Positions 44,425 to 56,324 of a DNA stretch of 64,000 bases are shown here, one piece after another. The stretch's first letter is position 1; the number at the start of each line of letters is the position of its first letter. Source of the DNA: Ophiura sarsii. Lineage: Eukaryota > Echinodermata > Ophiuroidea > Amphilepidida > Ophiuridae. Under the pieces are notes generated by a model. The model ran no database searches. It worked only from the letters and a program-made list of their open reading frames with translations, and was not told the origin of the DNA. Position numbers and translations under genes: made by a program. Location: positions 43,110,768 to 43,174,767 of the forward strand of contig CM069449.1 of NCBI GenBank assembly GCA_035610835.1. The letters are read 5' to 3'.

Positions 44425-45060
44425 CTTAACAGGCGCGCATAGCGCGCGAAAAATGTGCTATTTTACAGTTTGCTATGTATGATCAAGGAACTATAATAAC
44501 TCCTTGGTATGATTGAGGCTTGCCTTCATAAAGTTTCATTAGCGCTTAGCGCACAAAATTTGATACTAATTCGATATGAAGCTAAATGTAATGTTTGAAG
44601 GTAGGCCTACATGCGAGCTTAGCAAGCAAAATTGGTTCCTTAATACTAATTTTGTCATAATTGAGCGATTTTTTAAAGTAATGTAACTATTTTGAGGCAC
44701 ATTTAATGAGTGCGTACGGCGCAAATTTGAGCGCTTACGCTAATTTTGTAAAGATTGGGTACATTTTGGGTTAAAACAAGGTTCTAAAACGTATAAGTTA
44801 ATCGTTTGTGGCATGCGCGCGCGTAGCGCATTTTTTCTGGCTATTCTACATATTTTGCTAATTTTCGCTGGTAACAAGCTTATAAAACTATATTTCGAGG
44901 CACATGAGCAAAACGCGCGAAATATTGGCTTCTCAACACTAACTAATTTCGTGTGGCTTAATACTAGGTTCCAAAGTCTAAGTTAATGTTCATGTCACGT
45001 GCGCGCGTAGCGTACAAACCACGCAAAATTGACTTCTTTACATTAATTTTGCAGATACAT
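44425..45060. repeat. Degenerate repeat with GCGCGCGTAGCGC cores
   Basis: The words GCGCGCATAGCGCGCG (44432), AGCGCTTAGCGCAC (44551), GCGTACGGCGC (44711), GCGCGCGCGTAGCGCA (44815) and GCGCGCGTAGCGTAC (45001) recur every 90-160 bp. Each is followed by A/T-rich text of the type AAAATTGG.T.CTTAATACTAATTTTG. This looks like an old tandem repeat. Confidence 0.6.
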
Positions 45061-46199
45061 TTTCGCTTCTATTAACATGTTCTTATTTATACTTATTTGC
45101 CACATTTGAGATATATTTTGGCCTTATGACACTGCTTTTATTGTTAAATGTTCTGCTATTTTAGCAGGTTTTGCTAGAATTTAGGTACATTTTGGGTTCA
45201 AAAGATCTTCATAATTTGGAATGAATTTTTTTTTTTAGGAAGGGGCACATAGGGGAAGGTGTGGTAATGGCGGACACATTTTGTCAGAGAGGTATAACAC
45301 ACATATAATACGTCATATAACAATAAAAATCATGTAAACACAAAGCACTGTGAAGGTTCTACCTTTTATCAAGTTTTTATCAATTCGAAGCTACGACGCA
45401 ATAAACAAAATGGCGTCGTCCGGCATTACCCCGCGCCTTGAACCCAAAAATCTTGTATAGTGTATTTCTTTATCAAAATATGATATACCACCCCTGAAGT
45501 TTGTGTACTTATCTATGAGAAAAATAGAAGCACAGTTTGTGTGTATCTTTGCATCTTTGGCACTATTGTTGTAATCTAATTCAAATGTTGGGACAAGACA
45601 GTATCATGGTGCGACATCATAGACAAACATGCAAACAAAATTGAGCCCAAATCAAGTCAGCCATCTTTAACCCCTTGATTTTTTGAGAACTACCTGCCAA
45701 TTTGTCAGATAGAGGGATACATCATTTGTTGCACCAATCAGAGACATTGTTAAGAATAACTGTATCCCTGATAAAGATTGGAGTGAAATGTATTTCAAAG
45801 CAGTATTTTAATTGGTTATTCAAATGAGTATAACCTGTAATCAACCAATCATTGACACTGTTATTTAGATAGGTAGTGCTCGGTGTCTTAAAGCAATTTT
45901 TGTCTGTGTACAGACACTGTTACGATACTGATACTGACACTACATGTACCACAGGCCGCGCCATATGGACTTTGACTGTGGTCACCGTGTGATTTGGGGT
46001 ATTTGGCATCTAAATATTTGCAATCTGGCACAGCCCAACCCACTAATCAAAATGCATGGCACAACAAAGCGCCATTTTATGCGAAAGGGCTTGCATTGCA
46101 TTTTTAATTAGTGTGGAAAGTCACAATTACAGTTTGAGTCATATTTAGGCCAGTGGCTTCTAGTATTCTTTGGGCACTACAACTTCACTATGATAAATA
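45061..46199. other. Intergenic; nothing recognised
   Basis: Non-coding. Words such as AAAATGGCGTCGTCC and AATGGCGGAC are shared in style with many invertebrate MITEs, but no inverted ends were found. Confidence 0.35.
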
Positions 46200-46809
46200 C
46201 AGGGCGAGTCAAAAAAAAGTGTACCCTAATTGAAAAAATTGAAAAAAATATTTTTGACCACAAAATCAAGGCAAACAAAACTTTAAATGATTGCGCCATT
46301 TCTTTGCTACCATCTGGAAAAAAATCACGCTATTTGATGATACCGTTAAGTAAATATGACTATTTCTGTACAGGAGCTGTTTTTTCACCTAAAACACGGT
46401 TTTTAATTTCAAGCTTAATGAGCTTAATAATGTTTACTAGGATTATGATGTAAAGCATACACTTGTTCAAAATTGTCTCCTAATAGATTAAAACAATAGA
46501 CAGCTTTAAGGCCTATTTATGACACAATTACCACACTTTAATCATTTCATAACAAAGGAATTGATCCTTTCGCTGTCGATATTGTAATTTTTTATTGGTC
46601 GGATCTTATGAAATATAAAGGTCAAGATCTGGAAAGCGTGTTCGGACGTTAAATTGGTCACTTTTATTCAAAACAGCGTAAAATAAGTTTCCCTCAACCA
46701 ATCTAAACCAGATAAAATTCATATTAAAGCTAATTGTTTTGAAAACAAACGAATACTTTTTCTAAAAAGAAATCGCTGAAGTTGAGTACACTTTTTTTGA
46801 CTCACCCTG
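46200..46809. mobile_element. Second TA-flanked element with CAGGGYGAGTCAAAA ends
   Basis: CAGGGCGAGTCAAAAAAAAG at 46200 is inverse to CTTTTTTTGACTCACCCTG ending at 46809, with TA outside both ends. Both sides continue GTGTAC. It is a relative of 22458-23117, with a similar length (610 bp against 660 bp) and no coding capacity. Confidence 0.85.
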
Positions 46810-47746
46810 TAGAGGAGAAACTGCCAGGAATATAAATTGTTGGACCATGGTGCGAACAAGTTCTCTTCCGCTGCGGAGAATTATATCTATGCGTGTCAAC
46901 GCACGGAAATGAGGTTCTCCGCAGCTGCGCTTCACACTCTGCCTCGGCGGCTGAACGGCCGGAATGGTCCATGGTCAAGAACAAATATATAGAAGACAAA
47001 GTAGCTGGACTTGCCACGCGGCCTGACAGGTCCTCAGCAGAGAACAAATGAAGTTTGACAAAGAGTATTTAGCAATACATACAAAAAATATGAAAATAAT
47101 GACAGGAGACTTATGTTTTTGTTATTCTTTTGCTGTATTTCACAATGCTTTTATTCTACTGTGCACATGTTATTTATCTTACAAAATAGAAGGCACATAG
47201 TGCTCGTACTGATACACAAGTGGAGAGAAGAAGCACGAGCGAACAAATTTAACTGACCTGTGTGGCATGGTTACCATGGTAACCCCATCTTCAGTTGATA
47301 CATTCTTCTTCTTAAGCAAAATATAATTTCACATTTTACATGATGTACTTAAAATTCTTAGAATAATGACACTTTTTGACTTCTCTAATACTAAAATTTT
47401 ACAAAGTTTGGTGAAAAAAACCTAGTATAAACTAGTCCAGCGCCTGCGCTGGTGGGCCTTATGGAAAATGTAGTTTTGATCAACAAAATGATGATGTAAA
47501 ACGGTTTGTACAAAGTCTCGTAACAAAGTCAAAATAATGCAGTGAGTACATGATATATATATATAGAGTATCAGTGTAGTCTCAGTGCGATTATGCAGAA
47601 CTAGGTTATAACGGCATTACTTGCAAAAAACTTTTGTGGAAAATATGGAATCTGTTTTAGTTTTACATATTATACATTGTATACACCATACGATTCTCAA
47701 TTACGATTTACGTACTAGTAGCTCAATTATCGCAGCTTAATTTACA
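46810..47746. other. Intergenic
   Basis: No gene is seen. A short frame at 46802-47047 is not credible. It contains the RFX-type palindrome annotated separately and GCCACGCGGCCTGACAG at 47014, a shard of the CCACGCGGC end. Confidence 0.35.
47269..47284. promoter_or_regulatory. Perfect X-box palindrome (RFX-type site)
   Basis: GGTTACCATGGTAACC is a 16-bp perfect palindrome matching the RFX X-box GTNRCC-N(0-3)-RGYAAC on both halves. RFX factors control ciliary genes in animals. The role here is unknown. Confidence 0.5.
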
Positions 47747-47755
47747 CCTAAATAC

Positions 47756-48184
47756 TAGACTGGGTCCCCGCGTCCCTCTATATGGCCGCCATCTTTAAAA
47801 ATGGCGGAACAAATAATGGGACTGGGAAAATAGTACGTCCAAAAAGTGTGCATTTACTCGTATTTAGCATATGAATATGCATACCAATACCGAGCATGCG
47901 CATTTGTACACAGCAACAACAGAAATAGCATCAGATTGGTCAAATTCAAAGGCAGTGCATCGAACGATCGTCACGCTCCGTGGCGGGGATGCAAATCGTG
48001 CGCCCTATCTCGTTACTTGGTGTACAATGCCCCGTGAAATTACCGGCACACTGGTGCGTGTATAAGCTCATGTTTATTTACGAGTTTATCAGAGCACACT
48101 TTTGGAACTGTATTTTTTCCAGTCTTCACATTTGAGCACCCTCGCACCATGTGTAAAATAGGGAAGGCACGAGGATCCAGTCTA
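47756..48184. mobile_element. 429-bp TIR element with 9-bp target duplication
   Basis: TAGACTGGGTCC at 47756 is inverse, with one mismatch, to GGATCCAGTCTA ending at 48184. The 9-mer CCTAAATAC flanks it on both sides (47747-47755 and 48185-48193). Nine-base duplications are typical of Mutator-like elements, and eight would suit hAT. It contains ATGGCCGCCATC and other CpG-rich words but no transposase. Confidence 0.8.
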
Positions 48185-48306
48185 CCTAAATACTAGGCAC
48201 ACTTTACAATATGTAGACATTTTAAACCACACACAATTAGCACCAGTTCCATGCTGCCCATCTGCAAAATGAAAATGATCGTGGCGAGTTGGTAGCTCGG
48301 ACTTGA

Positions 48307-48560
48307 ACACTTTCCACGCGGCAAAATTCACAAAACGTTAAGAAAATGTCAACAATTATTTAATTTCATCACCATATTTGGAATCACTATGAGAAATGAT
48401 GATAAGTACAAACATGCCTAGTATTGGTTCAATAATCCTTGAGATAGACTTTGAAATTTGGGAAAGATTTCTGAAAAATCTGTTTTGTGTAATGGTAAAA
48501 CCAATTTCTGACAAATCTGTTTTGTGTAATGGTAAAACTAATAGCCACTTGGAAAGTGTT
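48307..48560 (+). mobile_element. MITE of the CCACGCGGC family
   Basis: Ends ACACTTTCCACGCGGC and CCACTTGGAAAGTGT are inverse. The body matches 37735-37985 and 63127-63342 (ACCATATTTGGAATCACTAT, AAGTACAAACATGCCTA). A unit of about 45 bp (TCTGTTTTGTGTAATGGTAA) is duplicated inside. Confidence 0.85.
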
Positions 48561-49789
48561 TGACTTAGCTGGACCATACTCGGAGCTAATTCACCCCAGT
48601 GGACGGTACAGACACAACACGAAAGACGAAACCAGTGCCACACACAATCGAAAGTCAGGTGATATAAAACCCAATTATAATGAGTCTTTTCATCCTTTAA
48701 ACCACTGAATCATCTTTGTATGTATCAAAACAGTCACTACATGCAAGTGAAGCGAGCACAGAAAATGAAATTACGTGTTAACGCAACCATCAATTGAATG
48801 CTATACTAGATTCTTATTATGCTGCGTGAGCAGGCCAAATGCTGATTTAAGCCTTGACAAGACACTTATCTCAAGCATATCACCATCAAAACCGTAGGAC
48901 AGTAAAGACATAATATCACAATTTTTCAACAAGAAAACCCCACAAATTTTATGCAAAAAAACCCCACCATATTATCTCACAACAACAAATTTGGTAAAAA
49001 AAACCCCACAATTTTGTAACAAAAAAAACCACGTTTTTGTTCAAGAAACTTACTTAAAAACACAATTTTCAAACAAGAATATTTTGAAATGAAAACCTAA
49101 GTATTTAAATCAAAATTACAGTATTGAATTGAAAACTATTTTTTCAAACACGACACACAATTTTGCAACAAATGTCAATAAATAGTTTTACACAATATAT
49201 TTAAAATTCTGGAAGCTAATATTTTAATGATACAATTTGTTTTCCAATCACCGTGGAATCAGATTGAACAAAATTTATTACGAACCTATTTATCGGTGGT
49301 CTAGCTGGAGCCACAATGGCCTATCTACAATGGCTGCCATGTGTAAGATTGTATTTTCACAAGGGTGCACCTTAGACTATAGCACATATGGCAGCTATTA
49401 TAGATAGTGACTTATCACATCATTAGGTTATCTCAACAACAACACCTATCTGCAATAGCTGCTCCGAGTTACATTTAGTATACCAACTGCTCAGCATAGA
49501 TAACCAAGCCATATTTAACAACTGGCAGCTATTTATTACAGATAGAGCCTTGTAGCACGAAGCCCTTATATTCAGGTCAAGTTTTTTTTAATTGCACACA
49601 TAATCACTGAGAAGTACGGGGAGTTTAAATATCATTCCCCACCAAGCGAAACCTGTATGCCATCTTGTGTATGGTTACCCCTAGCAACAAACGATTGCCT
49701 TGGCAACAGGCCACCCACTGATTGACGCAGCTTTGCAGGGCTGTGCATCAGGGCAGTCAGTCGTCAAGTCTCTATCGTTGATGCCATTA
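48561..49789. other. Flanking DNA with short repeated motifs
   Basis: Degenerate tandem AAAACCCCACAATTTT words lie at 48930-49035. Four copies of an ATGGCAGCTATT..AGATAG motif alternate in orientation at 49318, 49389, 49446 and 49523. No gene is seen. Confidence 0.5.
49674..49707. promoter_or_regulatory. Pair of X-box-like (RFX) motifs
   Basis: GTTACCCCTAGCAAC (49674-49688) matches GTNRCC-NNN-RGYAAC exactly. ATTGCCTTGGCAAC (49694-49707) matches with one deviation in the first base. The two lie 20 bp apart on centre. Confidence 0.45.
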
Positions 49790-49974
49790 GGCTATTCCAT
49801 TTAAAATCCATACACCCCCTATGGAAGACAACAACTTAATCTTCCCCACAGGGAGTGTGAATCTCAAATGGGGTTACCTACATGGGTGACTCCATTCGAA
49901 ATATACACTCCTTTTATGAAGACTAATAGGTAATGTCTTCCATACGGGGTGTAAGGAATTTGAATGGAAAAGCC
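49790..49974. mobile_element. 185-bp MITE with 40-bp arms
   Basis: GGCTATTCCATTTAAAATCC, then CATACACCCCCTATGGAAGAC, at 49790-49829 is repeated in inverse at 49935-49974. Weaker inner copies (CTCAAATGGGGTTACC; GACTCCATTCGAAATATACA) suggest a nested structure. Confidence 0.85.
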
Positions 49975-51422
49975 CATTTCACCATAATCCCAGAGTGTAC
50001 GATAAAAGAGAAATTGGTACATTATTTTTGGCAATTTCTTCCGAATAATGTAAATAAAGAACGATTTTCTGTTGAGATTTTTCGCTGATTATAATCCAAT
50101 TTTCGAAGCTATTGATTATAACACATAGTCGTGTCATAAAAAACCCCATCCCTGATGAATTATAGACCTGACAATTCCATTTACAGACAAAGACATTTTT
50201 TTTTAAACAGGTGATTAATCCCATCAAGGCCCTTCACTGCTTCATACAACTCTCTCCACTTTCCACACCACTTTAGTACCTTGATCCAAGATTTTTTTGT
50301 TAACGTTTTTTTCAAAATAAGGTTTTTTCTTTTTTACAACTGTGCACAATTATAAAGCTAAATACAACTAAAAATGATATGGGTTTCAGATTAGACCGTA
50401 ACCATGGTTATTAGAGATAAATATATACAATTTTAATAATGCGACCAGACTACTGTAAAAGTGGAAATTTGTTGTCGCTTTGCCGATTTTGAACTGTTTT
50501 GTGTGTTGTGGTGTTAGTTTAAAACAGAAAACACACAAAAAAAGGTTTTCAGACGTGGGCGAAGAGTTATTCTGCATCAATCTTCCATAGCATTTTGGTC
50601 AATATTATGTGAAAGACATTTCAATGACACAAAAAACAAACATTTTTCTCAAAATTCGTCATAAAAGTACACTCTAATTTTTCCACCAACCCACCCTTTC
50701 AATAAATAAATAAATAAATGCCTCAAAAATAGTTTCAATCCCATTTGTGGGATATTTCTGGTATTTTATGGTGTGTTTATATCATGTTACAACAATGGAA
50801 AGCTAGCAATCACTTATATTGAGAGCTCAGCCACTTGCTTGAGAATGTGGGGAGGTCTCTGTCTAAACGTGCCAAAATCGTCACTACTATTTCTATGGTG
50901 CATATATCTATCTCCCTATGGGCTCTCTACACTGTAGTTGTCAATGTAACTCTTAACTCTTCCCTAAACAGAAGATGAAATAGTTGTTATTTTGAGCACA
51001 GAATACAGGTGCATTTGGCACCTTGAGGTTGAGACCTTTACACATTATCAAGAGGCTTGAAACCGAAACAGACGATTCCTACAAATGTGGTATGGTATCG
51101 TTAGAAAGATGAACTTATTTAAAGCTTTCTATTGATATGTACACAATATAAACATATCACAAAATAAAGGCAATCCAAAAAGATTTCTGAACTCTTTCTA
51201 GAGTTTATTTTATCCCACAAACAAGAAGCTAACATCCAGAAATAGTACTTTAAGCACAACAATAACCCCCTTCCCATCCAACAATTTCTAAGATACACAT
51301 AATCTTTTGCATGCAATACATAATTAATTAAACCACCTAAGCTCTCTTTTATTTTTGGCAACACACTAAATGATGTAAAACATCTTCAAAACATCAATCA
51401 TATATAAGATAGAGCTTAGGCA

Positions 51423-51436
51423 GTTGCCATGGTTAC
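51423..51436. promoter_or_regulatory. X-box-like (RFX) motif
   Basis: GTTGCCATGGTTAC matches the X-box with one deviation in the second half. It is the fourth such word in 4.2 kb downstream of the ETS coding region. Confidence 0.35.
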
Positions 51437-52042
51437 TGAGCTAATCTTAAACCCCATCTAAATGCTAGTGATACTCTTTTTCGAAAAAGGAAAAAAAGTC
51501 TATACAAAATACACATAAAAGGTTCTGTGAATACTGGCAATAGGTCAGTCAACCAAATAATTACAATTTTTTTTCAGTTTTCAACCAAAGAAATGATGAA
51601 AAACTTGAAATAGTCCTAATCAATGTTACTATTAAAGTCAATATCGTTAAATTAAATATCTGTCTATAAAATCATCTCAATAAAAGAAGCATGTTTTTTG
51701 TTCACACCAAAATGTCCTGGTAAATTTTCTACAATATAAACAATTAAGTTATTATGAGTTGATTTATAGACTCACCAATTCCAACCACCGACAACATATT
51801 ATACAGGTCAGAGGTTAATACAGGTCAGCAGAGGTCAATGTGGTTGTAGTAACCTATTTTAGAACCCTTTATAATCTTTCTTCAAATGTACAGTAAATAC
51901 AAAACATAATCTTCAGAGTCACAGTCAACATTAGTAAAACTTTACGGCTAAAAAACAGCACATATTTTGAACTTTAAAAGCACCAATTTTGAATATTTCA
52001 AAAAGGATCAGCTCAATCCATTCTTGCACCCTAAGTGCTGCA

Positions 52043-52067
52043 CCCCCCCCCCCCCCCCCCCCCCCCC
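52043..52067. repeat. Poly-C tract (25 C)
   Basis: Uninterrupted C homopolymer about 530 bp downstream of the ETS stop codon. Length is likely variable and error-prone in assembly. Confidence 0.95.
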
Positions 52068-52592
52068 GCCATATTAGTCACACAAAACAATCACACCCCA
52101 AACCGCTGATGGAATGTTCAACCTTATCCCCTTTTTAACATAAATAACCACCCTCTTTAATAAAAGAGCAAAAACACTTCCCTTTACACGGAATGTATTA
52201 ATCCAATGTGTAGAACATCCGACAATGAAAGCATGATGGGTGGATAAGTTACATAATGAAATTGGAACATTGCACTTTTGCAAACAGGGGGAGAGTCTTA
52301 CAGTAAAAACATGTCTGCCGTAATATATCGCCACTACATGCATTGAACAGCTGTACCAGACTATTTGGAAACAAATTTTGCACACACGTTTCCATGGCAA
52401 TGATAAAATTGACAGTACAACAAACGCTCCGTAATACAAAATGAGACAGACCAGCTGTCCTTAGACGACATGACACGCATTGGCTTAAAATAACGCCCTC
52501 TCTGGCAAGACATCAACAGACTAGAACTGACTTAACTTTAAAAAAATACGCACAGCGCTGACCGTCGATCAACGACAAAACGCGCCTGCAGC

Positions 52593-52930
52593 TCAGTCAT
52601 CATCCCTGGCTGGGTTTACGCCGACCATTTCGTGTAATTCTTCCGGGGAGTACCCTAAGAGACTCTGTAGATCGCACACGAATCGATACACATATCGTTT
52701 CCCCGCTGTCTTATGGATAATGTTCTTGTCGTAGTAGTACCGGAGACCGCGGCTCAGTTTCTCGTAGTTCATTTTCGGCTTGTTCTTGCGCTTTCCCCAT
52801 CGGCGCGCCACCTCGTCGGGGTCGGATAATTTGAATTCCCACCCATCGCCGGTCCAACTGATAATGTGCTGACATGTCTTGTCTGTAAGTAGCTCTAACA
52901 GAAATTGCCATAACTGGATTGGACCGCTTC
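52593..52930 (-). CDS. ets1/2-like: Ets1/2-type transcription factor, last exon (ETS DNA-binding domain)
   Basis: This exon encodes a full ETS domain and the C-terminus. It runs [13 protein letters not shown] (helix 1), [40 protein letters not shown] (recognition helix region), [20 protein letters not shown] and [20 protein letters not shown], ending [10 protein letters not shown]. The three spaced tryptophans and the two DNA-contacting arginines (SRGLRYYY) are intact. The close match to vertebrate Ets1/Ets2, including the C-terminal inhibitory helix region LLGY.PEELH, places it in the Ets1/2 class. Such factors bind GGAA/T sites in the nucleus and respond to MAP kinase. In echinoderm embryos Ets1/2 drives mesoderm and skeletogenic fate. 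The acceptor is ..AATTTCAG at 52931 onwards, and the exon begins in phase 1 (two bases completing a Gly codon). The stop is TGA at 52593-52595. Confidence 0.95.
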
Positions 52931-53436
52931 CTGAAATTAGTAGAGTAAACAAAAAAGGTAGAGTAAACAAACAGGTAGACAAATTCTCAGCAGATTCAAA
53001 ATGTTTCGATTTAACAACAGATATTTGTCAATTTATAATATGTATTAGAAGTCGGACCTTTTGAACGGTCTTTATTTTGCTGCATCACATTGAGTGAGCA
53101 CTCTGCAAGAAGAATGCTTCTTTACCCAGCGTAATGTAATATACATGGATATGTAAAAATTCTGAGATTATGTACTTAGTGAAATGTCAAACTTGGCCAA
53201 ATACAATAATTTCATCTTTAAAACACAATTTTATTCAAAATGTACATAAAGTGTTAATCCAAAGTACTTTTTCAACACAAAATGTAAACTAATATGGACA
53301 TTGTATAAATATCAGAGACAGTTAGTGGCTACGTCTCCCACGTGAAAACCGGTCTTTTATATAAAGTTCATTGAAATACAATATGGGATAGAAAAGCAAA
53401 CAGCCACAGTAATTATTCATCTGTATTTACATACAT

Positions 53437-53694
53437 ATATGTGACGCGATCAAGAGGAATGAGTCGGATGTCGGGGAATCCCAAATTGAGATATGGCCAA
53501 TTCAAAATGGCGGCTTACATAAGTTTTGATGGAAATTCATGTATACAATTTGACATAACAATTTGACATAACGTCGTATCGACATGGGGTTTTCAGTTTC
53601 TGAAAGCTCTAGGTGTCTTCTTTAAAACCGTATTAAAAACTCATTTTCGACCAGGGTCGACATCCGACTCATTCCTCTCGATCGCGTCACATAT
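53437..53694. mobile_element. MITE, ATATGTGACGCGATCAAG ends
   Basis: ATATGTGACGCGATCAAGAG at 53437 and GATCGCGTCACATAT ending at 53694 are inverse. The arms extend to about 40 bp (AATGAGTCGGATGTCG against CGACATCCGACTCATT). The copy at 63687-63960 has the same ends. It lies within an Ets intron. Confidence 0.9.
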
Positions 53695-55136
53695 GTTATC
53701 AGCAGAATCTGACTCATAAGCAATATCCTAGATATTTTTACCCGGCAACCCGCTTCAGCAAGTATATAAGGAACAATTTGATTGGTTTACAAAGGATGCT
53801 CTAACGTTTGCTGAGCCAATCAAAACAGGTGAGGAATAAAGGTCAGGGCTAAAGCATGCAACAGGGAGGTGGAGGCTGAGCGACCCTTTAAAAAAAAAAA
53901 TAATAACAAAGCAACATTTGGATTCAAAATTGTGGAAGATTCATGGATATTTTGAAGGAAAAAAATTATAAAAATAACATCGAGCGACCATAGAACCGAG
54001 TTATTGTTGTTTTTTCTTCGCCTAATGGATGAAGTTTAAATGCTATTAGATTCATGAAAAATAAAAATAAACCAAGATTTATTGAGTCAAGATTTATTAA
54101 GTGCATTTCAAAAAAGACCAACGCACTGCCGCTGTTCAATTAAGGAAGCTCTTTTAGGAATGAAATAAAAAGAAGACGCCCTTTTTTCAAAAAAAACTCT
54201 TTATTGTATGGTTGGGTCTCATTATAATAATATAGACATTTTTCTGATTATTTCAGGGAAATTTGTCAAAAAAGAAGACATTTTCACTCGCAGGTAGCCA
54301 GCCATATGGGTATGGTTTGGTTTTAAACTAGTCAATGCTGCGGTCAATTTTTAATTTCCTGATGGAACAACACCATAACCGACCACTGGCAATCTCAGCA
54401 TTCCATACGTGAATCACAGTAACTGAACCGTACAAGGCGTTCAAACAAACATGATTTCTCAAAAAAAATTACATTTCTAACACTGTGTGGGAAACGAACT
54501 CAAGCAAAATTCTCATAAATCATTGTCTTATTCTAATGTTTTTTCCCCGTCTCTCTTTAAAAATCGTTCAAGTTTATAACAACTACTAAATTGATTATCC
54601 AAATTCACACCCCCATGGAAAAATCAAATGTATCATGCTCACTATAAATAGATCTTGGTACTTAGTCAACTGGTTCAAGGCTCATGCCTATGATGACATT
54701 GGTCCCTCAGGCAAAAAGACTTCATGAGTGACTGGCTCCCAAAGGGTACTTAACTATCGAGCAATTACACATAAATGTTTTTTAAAATCTAGACAGAATA
54801 GTTAACCATTACACACACACAAAGACGTCTTGATCTTGGTTCATTGCATCTTGGACTCTGGCTCTCACAAGTAAAAACAAAGAGCCGACAGACAATGCAA
54901 TTGCGGGTTGAGTGGTCTCAATTCAAGCGGACAAAATCAATTGTTAACGATCGCTAATGAAAATGTTTTGCTTCTACTGTTTTTGCTCAGTGGCTTTTAA
55001 TAAATGCATTTAAGGTGAAGGACAATGGGGCGAAACAGGGCAACAATAGGGCAACAACAGGGTCGAGACAGGGCAAGGGTACTCACTCCACAAAAAAGGA
55101 CCAAATTGGAAGGTGGCCGACAACTTATGTTATACG

Positions 55137-55925
55137 AGGGTTGGTCAATAAGTAATGAAAGTGATCATGGTATGGGATGCATGAGTGATTCTATTGAGGG
55201 ATAGTGTGATCAATACAAATTATGAACCTTTGTCTTTCAAACAATACACTTTTGGATTTTAAGTATGAACTATGGCGTCATAGCATTAGCTTAAAGTAAA
55301 TACACTTAAGACGCACTGCTAAATCAGTTATTTTGCAGGAAATTTGAATTGTTTGTATGAAACATGTGGTAAGAAGATTGCATAACATGACACCAGAAGC
55401 ACGTAAATCCTGATTATTTTTTGCATAATTATGATACCTAAGACAATAACTTTAATCCCTGTGTAATTTGAAAATATGTAGTATAAGAGGAAAAAGTAAG
55501 GAGAAGCAATTGAATATAAAGTATACAAATATCAGTATTTCAAAAAGCCCATTTTCATTGAAAAATTCCCAGTCAGTGAATCACTAATGTTGCGGAAAAT
55601 CAAATAAATTAGGAAAAATCCAAGAAATTAACCAGTTTGGGTGATTCCACAGGATAGGTAACTAATTATCTGAACTTATTCATATGAAACCTACAGAAAA
55701 TATGCGCATGCGCAGACAGCAGATAATTTCAGGCAGATTTCAGGTAGTGTCCAAAGTGTACTTACTTTCAGCTACTGCTATGACATCATAGTTCCTACCT
55801 AGAAATCCAAAAGTGTATTGTTTGAAAGACAAAGGTTCATACTTTGTATTGATCACACTATCTGTCAATAGAATCACTCATGCATCCCATACCACGATCA
55901 CTTTCATTATTTATTGACTGACCCT
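55137..55925. mobile_element. TIR element with about 165-bp arms (mariner-type ends)
   Basis: AGGGTTGGTCAATAAGTAAT at 55137 is inverse to ATTATTTATTGACTGACCCT ending at 55925. The arms stay similar for about 165 bp (GGTATGGGATGCATGAGTGA; CTTTGTCTTTCAAACAATAC). The interior of about 460 bp is AT-rich. Ends of the form AGGGT.GGTCAATAA are seen in mariner-like elements. It sits in the last Ets intron. Confidence 0.9.
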
Positions 55926-56324
55926 AGTACGTACGTCCATTTGGTATAAAGCAACTGACACATTTCCAAGTTAATTTGATAGCATTGTTTTTCTTGAACT
56001 TTTGTTATTTCCTTCAACACTTCTCTTTATAAAGAAAAAATTAAAATCAAAGTCTAATTTTGGCACATACATACCAATCTTTTAGCAAAACTAGTGAATA
56101 AAGTGCTTACAAATGATTACTTTTGACACATTAGTATCCAATTTTCAGCAAAAATAGTGAACATTGCTAAAAGAAATTTTCTAAATTCTATAAGCACATT
56201 GTTTATAAATCTGAATTTGGGTCTATAATTATTAATATGTCTGTGTCAATTTTAAGTATTTCATTACCACATCCCTATCAAAACCAAACTGTAACCCCTC
56301 ACATGCACCCTCCACTGGTTGGGC

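Larger units (their letters stand above)
49975..52592. other. 3' flank, probably partly 3' UTR, of the Ets1/2-like gene
   Basis: This lies downstream of the stop codon of the minus-strand ETS gene. AATAAA words on the minus strand occur near 51197 and 51346, and either could end a transcript, but nothing decides between them. Small frames here (52074-52476, 51119-51364) show no domain. A cluster of AGGTCA half-sites (ACAGGTCAGAGG, ACAGGTCAGCAGAGGTCA) lies at 51804-51838. Confidence 0.35.
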
